Assembly (NCBI GenBank): GCA_964645645.1
Contig: CAZYBC010000003.1
Coordinates: 15,404 to 79,403, forward strand
From: CAZYBC01 sp964645645
GTDB taxonomy: Bacteria; Patescibacteriota; Microgenomatia; UBA1400; PJMF01
Reading direction: 5' to 3'
Length of the DNA stretch: 64,000 bases
The notes beneath the pieces are model-generated. The model saw only the letters and a list, made by a program, of their open reading frames with translations, was not told where the DNA came from and did no database searches. Positions 18,728-27,320 of the stretch are shown one piece after another (the first letter of the stretch is position 1; each line of letters begins with the position of its first letter). The position numbers and the translations under genes are program-made.

Positions 18728-19403
18728 CTGGTACTTTCAAAGCATAACCAAAACCACGCTTGGTTAAGATTAATGCTGGTAAGTGTTGAAAGGCTTGATC
18801 AATTTTTTTTCTTAAATAACCCAAATAAACTTGAGCGGTATTAGCTAAAACATTGTCTTCATAAGCCCAAACTTTTTCTACCAATTCATCCGCACTAAAA
18901 AAACGATTGGGATTACGCATTAAAAATTCTAATAATAAATATTCTTTTCGACTTAAATCAATTTTTTGCTTAGCTCTTTTAACTTCTTGAGTGTCAAAAT
19001 TCAACTCTAAATCAACTATTTTGAGCATCTCTTGTTTATTGATTTTTGGTCTTCTAGTTAAAGCTTTAAGTCTAGCCAGTAATTCAGCAAAGGCAAATGG
19101 TTTTGCTAAATAATCATCTGCTCCAGCTTCTAAACCTTCTACTTTATCATTAATCATGGTTTTAGCAGTTAACATTAAAATGGGAGTAAAATTTTGTTTT
19201 TCTCGTAACTTTTGACAAACACTTAAACCATCTAAACTTGGCAACATTCGATCTAAAATAATCACTTGATAATAATCATCTAAGGCCATTTCCAGACCAG
19301 TTATTCCATCTTCAGCCACATCAACGACATAGTTTTTAAACTCTAAACCTTTTTTAAGGTTGCTGGCAATTTTAGCATCATCCTCAATAATTAAAATTTT
19401 CAT
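18711..19403 (-). CDS. OmpR/PhoB-family response regulator
   Basis: 230 residues. The receiver domain (1-115) has the acidic pocket EDD at 7-9, phospho-acceptor Asp51 in VIILDRMLPS, and the Lys of YLAKPFAFAEL. The C-terminal winged helix (about 125-225) ends with VYLGYLRKKIDQ and TKRGFGYAL, the recognition helix and wing of OmpR proteins. It is the partner of the overlapping kinase. Its start codon is only 8 nt from a perfect 23-bp hairpin, and no Shine-Dalgarno site is visible. Confidence 0.94.
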   Translation of the reverse strand: MKILIIEDDAKIASNLKKGLEFKNYVVDVAEDGITGLEMALDDYYQVIILDRMLPSLDGLSVCQKLREKQNFTPILMLTAKTMINDKVEGLEAGADDYLAKPFAFAELLARLKALTRRPKINKQEMLKIVDLELNFDTQEVKRAKQKIDLSRKEYLLLEFLMRNPNRFFSADELVEKVWAYEDNVLANTAQVYLGYLRKKIDQAFQHLPALILTKRGFGYALKVPDEYTK

Positions 19404-19411
19404 AATAATTT

Positions 19412-19474
19412 CTTAATCTATACTCTTTCTAAACGCACCGCAGGCGGAATGGTTTAGAAAGAGTATAGATTAAG
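19412..19474. repeat. Hairpin repeat with 17-nt conserved loop and 23-bp perfect arms
   Basis: Arms 19412-19434 and 19452-19474 are exact reverse complements (23 of 23). The loop GCACCGCAGGCGGAATG (19435-19451) is the reverse complement of the loop found at 50646-50662 except for one base. The arms end in AAAC/GTTT as at other copies but otherwise differ from them. It lies between the Elp3 gene end and the response-regulator start. Confidence 0.9.
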
Positions 19475-19547
19475 TTCATATTTTCATATCTTTTCTAAAC
19501 ACATCGCGAGCAGAATGGTTTAAAAAAAAATATAGATTAAGTTTATA
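19472..19547. repeat. Second, degenerate copy of the 17-nt-loop hairpin
   Basis: Loop ACATCGCGAGCAGAATG (19501-19517) is flanked by TCTAAAC and GTTTAAA with imperfect AT-rich arms. It shares the direct repeat TATAGATTAAGTT(C/T)ATATTTT (19464-19484 and 19531-19551) with the adjoining perfect copy, so the two units are chained. Confidence 0.75.
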
Positions 19548-19580
19548 TTTTAGTAGATTAACTTAAAATTATCTTGAGAA

Positions 19581-21422
19581 TCAGTCTTTTTTCTCAGCTT
19601 CTACTAAGTCACAAATTTGATATAAGCTAACTTGATTAAAACCTCTATCTTGGTAATATTCTTTGGTGCCAATGGCAGAAATAACCGCTAACTTTTGATA
19701 ACCAGCTGCTTGAGCTAATTTTTTAGCTTCAATAATTAATTTGCTACCAAATCCACCATGTTGAGCCAAATGTTGATCTTTTTTACCTAAAGCCGCTGTA
19801 ACTCCATAAACGTGAACTTCACGGATCATCGCTGATTGATTCAATTCTGGCAAAAGAATAGGCTGATTCTTTTTGGGTAAACTTAAACGCAAAAAAGCTA
19901 AAATCTTTTGATTGTTTTTTAAGATGAATTGCAAAAAAATCTCCTGACTAACAGCTGTTTCATAAACAATTTGATCTAAAACCACATCATCTAAATTAAA
20001 TTGCTCACGCCGAATTTCTCTTGCTCTAATATTCTGCGATTCTTGATGAAGTTTAGCTAAATAATCTTGGGCAATCTGTCGGAAATTAGTTTTTTTATTT
20101 CCCACAACGATATTTTGCGAAGGAATATCCCTAATTACTCTCGTAATTCGGCAATAAGCCGGTGTATTTTGTAACGCAAAACTAACTACCGCCAATAATT
20201 CTTCTTCAGTATATGGTTGCCATAAACCTTGCTGATATTTTTCCACTAAAGGAGCGCTGGCTAATAAAGAGCAAGGATAAATCTTAATTTCATCTGGTCT
20301 AAAAGCTGGATCAGCAAAAATTTTTAAATAATCTTGCTGATCTTTTTGAGGGTCGCTGCCATATAAATTAGCCATCCAATGAATATGAATTTTAAAACCG
20401 GCCAAACGCAATAAAGCAAAAGCCTGTTTAGTCTGAGCCACAGTATGACCACGTTGATTTTTAGCTAAAACCTCATCATCCAAACTTTGCACGCCGATTT
20501 GCACTTTAGTACAGCCCAAACGGCGTAATTGTAAAACTCGCTGGGGAGTAATTCTATCTGGACGAGTTTCTAAAACTAAACCAACACAGCGCTTTTGCGC
20601 CTTTTGGTTAGTGGCTTGTTCAACTTCCAAGTCTGCCCAATCAGCTTGTTGATAAATATCTAAGCCCACCGCTTTTTCTGGACCAAGATATAATTCTTCC
20701 ACAATTTGATTAAAACGTTGCGTTTTATTTTTGGCTGATAAATTCTTTTCTAACTGAATTTGATTTTTTTCTGGATTACTACTGCGAGCAAAAAAACCTA
20801 ACTGCTCAGATTTTTTAGAAAAATTTTCATATAACTGTTCAATTTTTTGACAATCATTATTAACCCCAAATTCATTCATCGCCCGAAAACATTCTTTAAT
20901 AAACCAAATTTGATAAGCGAGCGGATAATAATCCCATGTTCCACCCAAAACAATTAACTCTACTTTATCAATAGTATGACCCATTGCTTGTAGAGATTCC
21001 AAACGGCGATAGACTTGCAAATAAGGATCAAAAAAATTCCGCTCAGCCCGTTGCGCACCTGGCTCATCAGCTAAATAACTTTTAGGCATGCGTAAATCAT
21101 TAGGACAAAATAGACAATTGCCAGGACAAGGATAAGGTTTAGTGAGCACTGTTACAGGCGCTACTCCAGAGCTAGTGCGAATTGGTTTCATCTGCAATTG
21201 CGCCACAAATTGTGGATTAAAAGCTTGAAGGCCATGACTACCAGCCAACGCTCGATAAGCGGTAATTAAATCAGTTTGCGAAAATAAATGCCCATTTACT
21301 TGAGGATATTTTTTCTTTAAGCGTTGTAATTCATCACCACTAAGCGGCAAATTTTTTTCTAGTTGCTTTAACAAGTCCAGAATCACTGGTAAATGTTTAG
21401 TATAATCAAAATTATGAGCCAT
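19581..21422 (-). CDS. elp3: Elp3-family radical SAM/GNAT tRNA wobble-uridine enzyme
   Basis: 613 residues with Elp3 architecture: an N-terminal region, a radical-SAM core with Cys99, Cys103 and Cys106 in PYPCPGNCLFCPND (CX3CX2C), then RMPKSYLADEPGAQRA and NFFDPYLQV, both characteristic of Elp3. The core continues with VELIVLGGTWDYYP and GLVLETRPDRI. A C-terminal GNAT acetyltransferase (about 480-610) includes GGFGSKLIIEAKKLA. Known Elp3 proteins use acetyl-CoA and radical chemistry to place a carboxymethyl group on C5 of U34 in tRNA. It is transcribed divergently from a Trm9-like methyltransferase 30 nt away, which could methylate that product. Confidence 0.93.
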   Translation of the reverse strand: MAHNFDYTKHLPVILDLLKQLEKNLPLSGDELQRLKKKYPQVNGHLFSQTDLITAYRALAGSHGLQAFNPQFVAQLQMKPIRTSSGVAPVTVLTKPYPCPGNCLFCPNDLRMPKSYLADEPGAQRAERNFFDPYLQVYRRLESLQAMGHTIDKVELIVLGGTWDYYPLAYQIWFIKECFRAMNEFGVNNDCQKIEQLYENFSKKSEQLGFFARSSNPEKNQIQLEKNLSAKNKTQRFNQIVEELYLGPEKAVGLDIYQQADWADLEVEQATNQKAQKRCVGLVLETRPDRITPQRVLQLRRLGCTKVQIGVQSLDDEVLAKNQRGHTVAQTKQAFALLRLAGFKIHIHWMANLYGSDPQKDQQDYLKIFADPAFRPDEIKIYPCSLLASAPLVEKYQQGLWQPYTEEELLAVVSFALQNTPAYCRITRVIRDIPSQNIVVGNKKTNFRQIAQDYLAKLHQESQNIRAREIRREQFNLDDVVLDQIVYETAVSQEIFLQFILKNNQKILAFLRLSLPKKNQPILLPELNQSAMIREVHVYGVTAALGKKDQHLAQHGGFGSKLIIEAKKLAQAAGYQKLAVISAIGTKEYYQDRGFNQVSLYQICDLVEAEKKD

Positions 21423-21434
21423 GATCTAATTATA
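21423..21434 (-). promoter_or_regulatory. -10 box TATAAT, leaderless start of elp3
   Basis: On the minus strand TATAAT (21434-21429) is followed by TAGATC and ATG at 21422. The same 30-bp gap must also hold the start signals of the divergent methyltransferase. Confidence 0.6.
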
Positions 21435-21452
21435 CCTGGCTAGTAAAGCAAA

Positions 21453-22211
21453 ATGGACTTACAAACAATTTCAACCCTCAATCAGCTTAATCAAACTTTC
21501 TACCAAACAGTGGCTCAAGACTTTAGTAACACCCGTAATTATTCTTGGCCTGGCTGGGAAAAACTATTACCAAGCATTACCGAATTGCTAAAAAACAAAA
21601 AAACTATTCGCGTCTTAGACCTTGGTTGCGGGAATGGTCGCTTTGCGTTATTTTTAGCCCAACACTTTGCTGGACAAATTGATTATTTAGGTTTAGATAG
21701 TGACGAACAATTATTATCAATTGCTCAAAAAAAATTAAGCGATCAAAACATCAAGACAAAATTTGAACAATTTGATTTAGTGGAAAATTTACTAAATCAG
21801 CAATTAACTGATAAGCTCACAGAAAAATTTGATCTGATTGTAATGTTTGGGGTCATTCATCATTTACCAGCTTTACAACTTCGCCAACAGTTAATGAGTA
21901 GTTTAAATAGTTTATTAAATCATGATGGATTATTAATTTTTAGCTGTTGGCAATTTGCCAAAGACGAAAGATTTAAAGATAGAGTAGTGGATCCTAAAAA
22001 CTTAAAAATTGATCCCCAAAATTTAGAACATAACGACTATATTTTAGATTGGAAGCAAGGCCAAACCGCTTATCGCTACTGTCATTTTGTTGATGAACAA
22101 GAATTGGCTAATTTAACTAACTCTGCCAATTGGCAAACTCAACAAACTTTTTTAGCCGACGGGAAAAGCGGTCAGCTAAATTTATATTGGGTAGGGGAAT
22201 TGGGGAAATAA
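21453..22211 (+). CDS. Trm9/ABH8-like class I SAM methyltransferase
   Basis: 252 residues. The N-terminus FYQTVAQDFSNTRNYSWPGW matches the characteristic segment of Trm9-type tRNA methyltransferases, where F-x-x-TR-x3-WP precedes motif I. Motif I is VLDLGCGNGRF (about 54-64), followed by YLGLDSDEQLL and FDLIVMFGVIHHLP. Eukaryotic Trm9 methylates the cm5U34 made by Elp3-containing Elongator to mcm5U. The divergent Elp3 gene makes the same role plausible here. An unrelated UbiE-type enzyme is the alternative. The last codons and stop form the left arm of a 20-bp hairpin. Confidence 0.75.
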   Translation: MDLQTISTLNQLNQTFYQTVAQDFSNTRNYSWPGWEKLLPSITELLKNKKTIRVLDLGCGNGRFALFLAQHFAGQIDYLGLDSDEQLLSIAQKKLSDQNIKTKFEQFDLVENLLNQQLTDKLTEKFDLIVMFGVIHHLPALQLRQQLMSSLNSLLNHDGLLIFSCWQFAKDERFKDRVVDPKNLKIDPQNLEHNDYILDWKQGQTAYRYCHFVDEQELANLTNSANWQTQQTFLADGKSGQLNLYWVGELGK

Positions 22212-22270
22212 TCTTTGCTTGATTTGCTTGGCTTCGCCAAGAGATCTGCGCAAAGATTATTTCCCCAATT
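22198..22270. repeat. Hairpin repeat with 33-nt conserved loop and 20-bp perfect arms
   Basis: Arms 22198-22217 and 22251-22270 are exact reverse complements. The left arm contains the last codons and TAA stop of the methyltransferase gene. The 33-nt loop (22218-22250) starts CTTGATTTGCTTGGC and ends AGAGATCTGCG; inside it CTTGGC/GCCAAG form a small stem. Nearly the same loop, with unrelated arms, occurs at 50461-50493 and, inverted, at 54288-54319. Confidence 0.92.
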
Positions 22271-22273
22271 TAT

Positions 22274-22472
22274 CATTCTGCCCTCGGTGTGTTTAATTAG
22301 AATAGCTAATATTAGATCTTGTAAATCGTTCCACTCGCGGTGCGTTTAACTAGGAAACTAATACTATACTTTTCAAATCATTCCGCTTCTTGCGGGGCAT
22401 TTAATTAGAATAGCTAATATTAGATCTTGTAAATCGTTCCGCCTGCGGCGTATTTACAAGATCTAATATTAG
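22274..22472. repeat. Cluster of four 17-nt-loop hairpin units, the last with 21-bp perfect arms
   Basis: Loop copies lie at 22274-22290, 22327-22343, about 22379-22398 and 22435-22451 (CGTTCCGCCTGCGGCGT). The last has exact 21-bp arms (22414-22434, 22452-22472) abutting the stop of the minus-strand permease gene. The other three have mismatched flanks. TTTAATTAGAATAGCTAATA and the bases after it through the next loop start recur about 109 bp apart (from 22292 and 22400), so units were duplicated or chained. Confidence 0.88.
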
Positions 22473-22476
22473 AGAA

Positions 22477-23691
22477 TCATTCATATCTCAGCGCATCAAT
22501 TGGTTGTAAGTTAGCTGCTTTATTAGCTGGATAAATTCCAAACACTAAACCAATTAAGGCTGACACTCCAAAAGCCAAACCGATTGATGAACCATTGACA
22601 CTAAAAGGTAAACTCATACTTTTAGCTAAAAAGTAAGAAACACCAACTCCCATTAAAATGCCAATAATTCCTCCAATGGCAGTAATTAAAATTGTTTCAA
22701 TTAAAAATTGATAAACAATAATTTTTTTCTTAGCCCCCAAGGCTTTGCGTAAACCAATTTCTCTGGTTCTTTCTGTCACCGTTACCAACATAATATTCAT
22801 AATCCCAATTCCACCAACCACCAAAGAAATAGCCGCAATGCCAGATAATAAAGTAACAAAAGTAGAAGTCACTTCAGTCATGGTTGATAAGATTTCTTCC
22901 TGAGACATAATATTAAAATCAGCTGAAGCTTCATCAACAATCTGGTGTCGCTGCATTAAAAGTTGAGTAATATCTGCTTGTAATTGAGTCATCACTTCTT
23001 CATTGCTTGCACTCACAGATAAACTACTTAAATAATCCTGACCAAATAAAACTTTTTGTGCCACTGTAATTGGCACAAAAACTGTTTCGTCTGCGCTTCC
23101 GACCATATTTCCGCCCTTACTTTTGCTTACGCCAATAATAGTAAATGATTGATTATTAATTCTAATTTTTTCCCCAATAGCATTGGCTCCTTCGCCAAAT
23201 AAATCTTCAACCACAGTTGGTCCTACCACTGCTACTTTTTTAAGCCCGATAATTTGACTGGTTGAAAAAAAGCTACCACTCGCAATTTCTAAATTATTAA
23301 CCGTTGGATAATCAATCGTAACTCCATAAACACTATTATTACTATTATTTCTGCCAGCCACTAATTGAGCATTTCCAGAAATCAATGGGGCAATAGCTTG
23401 AACATTATCTAATTGAGCAACTGCTTCAGCATCATCCATAGTTAATGTGGTAGAGCTACCAAAGCTACTTCTTACCCCGCCACTTCTGGCTGCACCAGGA
23501 CGAATAGTTAATAAATTAGCTCCCAAAGATTGAATATTATTAGTAATACTTTTTTGTGAAGATTGACCTAAAGACATTAAAGCAATCACACTGCCAATGC
23601 CAATAATTACTCCCAACATAGCTAAACCGGTGCGAATTTTATTAACTGTTAAAGTAGTAGTGCTTTCACTAACAAGTTCAAAAATGTCCAT
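22477..23691 (-). CDS. macB: MacB-type ABC transporter permease
   Basis: 404 residues with the MacB/FtsX layout: one N-terminal helix (TGLAMLGVIIGIGSVIALMSLG, about 22-43), a large extracytoplasmic domain (about 50-270, with a MacB_PCD pattern such as ANLLTIRPG and FTIIGVSKSKGG), then three C-terminal helices. VTERTREIGLRKALGAKK marks the FtsX domain. It ends in the typical GIYPANKAANLQPIDALRYE. With the adjacent ATPase and membrane-fusion protein it forms a tripartite-like exporter for a peptide, lipid or drug. It follows the ATPase gene by 1 nt. Confidence 0.93.
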   Translation of the reverse strand: MDIFELVSESTTTLTVNKIRTGLAMLGVIIGIGSVIALMSLGQSSQKSITNNIQSLGANLLTIRPGAARSGGVRSSFGSSTTLTMDDAEAVAQLDNVQAIAPLISGNAQLVAGRNNSNNSVYGVTIDYPTVNNLEIASGSFFSTSQIIGLKKVAVVGPTVVEDLFGEGANAIGEKIRINNQSFTIIGVSKSKGGNMVGSADETVFVPITVAQKVLFGQDYLSSLSVSASNEEVMTQLQADITQLLMQRHQIVDEASADFNIMSQEEILSTMTEVTSTFVTLLSGIAAISLVVGGIGIMNIMLVTVTERTREIGLRKALGAKKKIIVYQFLIETILITAIGGIIGILMGVGVSYFLAKSMSLPFSVNGSSIGLAFGVSALIGLVFGIYPANKAANLQPIDALRYE

Positions 23692-23692
23692 A

Positions 23693-24379
23693 TTATTTTT
23701 TATTCTGATAATCTTTTACTAAATGACCAGCTCGGATTAATAAAATTCGTTTAGCATAAGCAGCGATTTCTTCATCGTGAGTAATTAAAATAATGGTATG
23801 ACCTTGCTTATTAAGTTGCTGCAAAGTTCTCATAATTTCATCTACATTTTTTCCAGAAATATTGCCGGTTGGTTCATCAGCTAAAATAATGCTAGGGTTC
23901 ATTGCTAAAGCCCGAGCAATAGCAACACGTTGTTTTTGTCCACCGGATAACTGATTAGATTTGTGATACATTCTGTCTTCTAAACCAACCAAAGCTAAGT
24001 ATTTTTTAGCTAAATTTTCTCTTTTATCTTTAGCAATATCACCATACATCATCGGAATTATTACATTGCGTAAAGAAGTAGTACGAGGTAATAAATTAAA
24101 TGACTGAAAAACAAAACCAATTTTTTTGTTACGGATTTCTGCCAACTGGTCATCTTTTAATTCACTCACTTTTTCGCCATCTAAATAATATTCACCACTG
24201 GTGGGAATGTCTAATGCTCCAAGAATATGCATTAATGTAGATTTACCAGAACCAGAAGGACCCATGATGGCCACAAATTCACCTTTTTTAATCTCGAAAT
24301 TAATCTCTTTTAAAGCATGAGTTTCAATATCATCTACTTTATAAACTTTAGATAGATTTTTAATTTTAATTAATGACAT
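23693..24379 (-). CDS. MacB/LolD-type ABC transporter ATPase
   Basis: 228 residues with Walker A GPSGSGKS, Q-loop FVFQSFNLLP, signature LSGGQKQRVAIARAL, Walker B IILADEPTGNI, and H-loop LITHDEE. The spacing and the sequence N-terminal to Walker A (ETHALKEINFEIKKGEFVAIMG) place it in the LolD/MacB/SalX group. It is the middle gene of a three-gene exporter operon and powers the adjacent permease. Confidence 0.95.
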   Translation of the reverse strand: MSLIKIKNLSKVYKVDDIETHALKEINFEIKKGEFVAIMGPSGSGKSTLMHILGALDIPTSGEYYLDGEKVSELKDDQLAEIRNKKIGFVFQSFNLLPRTTSLRNVIIPMMYGDIAKDKRENLAKKYLALVGLEDRMYHKSNQLSGGQKQRVAIARALAMNPSIILADEPTGNISGKNVDEIMRTLQQLNKQGHTIILITHDEEIAAYAKRILLIRAGHLVKDYQNKK

Positions 24380-24393
24380 AACTTTATTTGGAT

Positions 24394-25707
24394 TTAATCA
24401 CGATGATTAGTCATCAGCCCTCTAACCTGACCACCGCCCATTCCACCTCCAACAGGAATTAAACTAGAAGGTCTTTGCTCATTATTATTTGGGGTTTTGG
24501 TAGAAGTAGCTGAAGTTGATCCATTTTGTAAAATCACAATATCACCTTCTGACAAACCATTCGTAATTTCTACTTGCGTATCATTTTCTAAACCTGTTTC
24601 TACTGCGCGTATTTCTTCGTTACCATTTACTTGTACTTTTACAAATTTTTTATCTCTAAGAGTTGTCACAGCAGACAGAGGGATAACAACTACATCTTTA
24701 CGGCTATCTAAAACAATTTGCGCATTAACAGCCATATTGGTTAAAATTTTGTCCAAATTTTCCTGGCTGTCAAATTTAATTAAAACTGGATATTGAGTCA
24801 CATTGCTAGTGACACTGCCAACTCTATCCACCGCTACCACTGTACCAATGTAAGTTAAATCTTCTAAACTATCTAAAGTTAAAGTGACTTGCTGACCAAC
24901 TTTTATCTGCCCAATATCAACTTCACTAACATTAAATAAGGCAATGGGAGTACCTTGGGTTTGAATTTTTGCTACAGTTTGGCTAGAAGCATTACCGCTA
25001 CTACCTTCACTATATGAAATAGTTAAACCTTCGGCTAAATTCATCCCCACAATTTTGCCATCAACTGGAGCTGTGACAGTAGCTTGATAAAGCTGATAAT
25101 TATACCAAGCATTAGAAACCGAAGCTTGAGATTGAGCAACAGCTTGTTGCTGACTAAGATAAGTTTGTTCAGCAGCTAGCCAATCACGATTAGTTTGAAT
25201 ATAAATAGGATCATCAACTGACAATTCAGTGTCTAAAGCTTTAGATTCAAAAGTTTCATGAGCTGCCCACATGCTTGATTCTAAAGATAATTTTTTAGTT
25301 TTTGAGCTATCTAATGAATTTTTAGCTGACAAATAACTCGCCCAAGCTGAAGACTGGCTAGTAATACCTTCACTATCTAAAGTAATTTCTGCTAATTTAT
25401 CTCCAGCTTTAACTTGCTGCCCATCAGTGACATAAACTTTGCTAACTACACCGCTTGCTTTAGTTAAAACGGAAATTAAATTAGATTGTTCAATTTGCCC
25501 AGATAAATCTAAAGCTTGAAAAATATCTGATTTTTGAACTGAAAGAGTCTGGATTTTAACAGTCTGATCATTGCTCTGTTTTTTAGCTATTTGCCAAATA
25601 CCTACGCCAACTCCAGCCACAATTATTAAGGCCAAAATTTTAAATTTCCAATTCCATTTAAAAGGATTTGACCAATGTGATTTAAAAAAATTAAAAACTT
25701 TTTTCAT
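24394..25707 (-). CDS. MacA/HlyD-type membrane-fusion protein
   Basis: 437 residues. One transmembrane helix near 24-41 (ILALIIVAGVGVGIWQI) is followed by a barrel-sandwich/lipoyl half (SNLISVLTKASGVVSKVYVTDGQQVKAGDKL), a helical hairpin (about 120-205) and the second lipoyl half (VTAPVDGKIVGMNLAEGL). Then come beta-barrel and membrane-proximal domains. The C-terminus is Ser/Thr/Asn-rich with a Gly/Met tail. MacA-like proteins link a MacB transporter to further envelope parts; in a monoderm-like cell it would extend outside the membrane. First gene of the operon. Confidence 0.9.
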   Translation of the reverse strand: MKKVFNFFKSHWSNPFKWNWKFKILALIIVAGVGVGIWQIAKKQSNDQTVKIQTLSVQKSDIFQALDLSGQIEQSNLISVLTKASGVVSKVYVTDGQQVKAGDKLAEITLDSEGITSQSSAWASYLSAKNSLDSSKTKKLSLESSMWAAHETFESKALDTELSVDDPIYIQTNRDWLAAEQTYLSQQQAVAQSQASVSNAWYNYQLYQATVTAPVDGKIVGMNLAEGLTISYSEGSSGNASSQTVAKIQTQGTPIALFNVSEVDIGQIKVGQQVTLTLDSLEDLTYIGTVVAVDRVGSVTSNVTQYPVLIKFDSQENLDKILTNMAVNAQIVLDSRKDVVVIPLSAVTTLRDKKFVKVQVNGNEEIRAVETGLENDTQVEITNGLSEGDIVILQNGSTSATSTKTPNNNEQRPSSLIPVGGGMGGGQVRGLMTNHRD

Positions 25708-25792
25708 GATTGATTTCTAAAAAATAATATTTCGAGATTTAGCCATAATCATAAAAAAAATTTTTGAGAATAAATTGAGAAACTAGGTATAA

Positions 25793-25829
25793 TTAAAAAA
25801 AGCCTGTGGTTTTAAGGTCACAGGCTTTA
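25793..25829 (-). terminator. Intrinsic terminator of the cupin gene
   Basis: AAGCCTGTG (25799-25807) pairs with CACAGGCTT (25819-25827). On the minus strand the hairpin is followed by a T-run. It lies about 25 nt beyond the cupin stop codon. Confidence 0.85.
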
Positions 25830-25852
25830 ATTTATTTCTTTTAAAATGAAAA

Positions 25853-26233
25853 TTATTCAGCTTTTTCTGCTTCTAAAGCATCTGCTTTAGTGGGATGCAC
25901 AGTGCCATCTGGATGATGGGCTGGAGAATAAATTGTATACATTTTAAGCATTTCGCTCACTGATAAATTAATGACATTGTGTTTAGCCCCAGCAGGAATA
26001 ACCACCGCATCGCCAGCTTCAACCATAAATTCTTCGCCATCAATCACTACTTTACCAGTTCCTTCCTCAAAACGGAAAAACTGATCATTTTCTGGATGAA
26101 CTTCCATGCCAATTTCTTCTAATGGTTGCAGCGCCATCAGCACTAACTGGCTATGAGGCCCGGTATGAAGAACTTTCCTAAAAAAAGTATTATTAACAGT
26201 TTGTTCTTCAAGTTTAACAAAATATCCTGACAT
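25853..26233 (-). CDS. Single-domain cupin protein
   Basis: A 126-residue cupin_2 protein. Motif 1 is GMEVHPENDQFFRFEEGTGKVVIDG (PEND replaces one of the usual His positions) and motif 2 is DAVVIPAGAKHNVINLS. At least His and Glu metal ligands remain. Stand-alone cupins of this type are sugar isomerases or small-molecule sensors; no substrate can be inferred. A Shine-Dalgarno GGAGAC lies about 5 nt before the start, unlike the many leaderless genes here. Confidence 0.85.
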   Translation of the reverse strand: MSGYFVKLEEQTVNNTFFRKVLHTGPHSQLVLMALQPLEEIGMEVHPENDQFFRFEEGTGKVVIDGEEFMVEAGDAVVIPAGAKHNVINLSVSEMLKMYTIYSPAHHPDGTVHPTKADALEAEKAE

Positions 26234-26299
26234 ATAAGTCTCCTTTTCTACAACGGCCTTAAGCCGCTAGTTAATTTAACTATACACTTTTTTTAATGT

Positions 26300-27088
26300 T
26301 TAGACAGCTGTCCAGCCACCATCAACACAAATTATCTGGCCAGTAAGATAACTGGATTCTTTGGCAGCCAATAATAATAAGGTTGTATCTAATTCTCCAG
26401 CTTTACCAATTCTTCTTTTAGGACAGCCACCTTCTACATAAGCTTTAAAATTAGGATCAGCAATTGAAGCAGCGGTCATCTCTGATTCAAAAAAACCAGG
26501 CCCAATGGCATTAACGCAGATATCACCTTTATTTGCCCATTCACCAGCTAAAGCTTTAGTTAAGCCAACCACGCCACTTTTAGCGGCATGATAATTAACT
26601 ACCCCAAAAGCAGTATTTCCTACAACGCCATAAATAGAGGCAATATTTACTAATCGGCCATAACCTTTGGCTAAAAAATGTTGCCCAATGTGTTTCGCCA
26701 CCAAAAACACTCCTTTTAAATTAACATTTAACACTTTATCCCAATCTTCTTGGCTCATTTGCTCGGCAGGGGAAATAGCGGAAACGCCAGCATTATTAAC
26801 TAAAATATGCACTTGGCCAAATTTAGCCACCGCTTGATCAACTAAGTTTTTTACTTGAGTTTCATCGGTAACATCGGTGGGAACAGTTAAAACTTCAACG
26901 CCCAGCTGACGAAGAGTAGTCGCTACTTGATCTAGTTTATCTTGCCGTCTAGCGGCCAAAACCAAATTAGCCCCCTGTTTAGCTAAAGCCGTGGCAAATT
27001 GCACCCCCAAACCACTCGAGGCGCCAGTAACAATGGCAGTTTGACCAGAAAAATTGAAAAGTGGAGATGCTGAGGCAAGATTAGACAT
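26300..27088 (-). CDS. Short-chain dehydrogenase/reductase
   Basis: 262 residues of classical SDR type. The cofactor loop is TGASSGLG, structural motif LVNNAGVSA, the catalytic Ser lies in VNIASIYGVVG, and the Tyr/Lys in YHAAKSG. The C-terminus LTGQIICVDGGWTAV is typical. The sequence resembles 3-oxoacyl-ACP reductase and gluconate/glucose dehydrogenase relatives, and the substrate cannot be told. It acts in the cytoplasm with NAD(P)H. Confidence 0.92.
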   Translation of the reverse strand: MSNLASASPLFNFSGQTAIVTGASSGLGVQFATALAKQGANLVLAARRQDKLDQVATTLRQLGVEVLTVPTDVTDETQVKNLVDQAVAKFGQVHILVNNAGVSAISPAEQMSQEDWDKVLNVNLKGVFLVAKHIGQHFLAKGYGRLVNIASIYGVVGNTAFGVVNYHAAKSGVVGLTKALAGEWANKGDICVNAIGPGFFESEMTAASIADPNFKAYVEGGCPKRRIGKAGELDTTLLLLAAKESSYLTGQIICVDGGWTAV

Positions 27089-27280
27089 TGGATTCCTTAG
27101 TTATTAGCTTTATAGCGAAATAAAAGCTTAGTTCGCGATAAATTTAGATAAATTTATAAAGGTAAATCCAGCATAACGAAAAAACAGGAGTGTGTCAAAC
27201 TAAAGGGGGAGTTTTTTGATATCTAGAAAATGCACTTAACAAAAGTGCTATCGAAAATTTAATAAGGAAAAAAGTCAAAA

Positions 27281-27309
27281 AAAATCCCCGACAAAAAAAA
27301 GTCGGGGAT
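27281..27309 (-). terminator. Intrinsic terminator of the small membrane protein gene
   Basis: ATCCCCGAC (27284-27292) pairs with GTCGGGGAT (27301-27309) over an 8-nt loop. On the minus strand the stem is followed by a T-run. It is 12 nt past the stop of the 27321-27464 gene. Confidence 0.88.
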
Positions 27310-27320
27310 GGTAAGTGGGA

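Noticed and set aside
22274..22472. Possible CRISPR array
   Set aside because: Spacing and flanks are irregular, the units are palindromic loops rather than direct repeats with unique spacers, and no cas gene is present.
24497..24796. 99-codon plus-strand ORF
   Set aside because: It lies fully antisense within the membrane-fusion protein gene and has no start signal or protein-like pattern.
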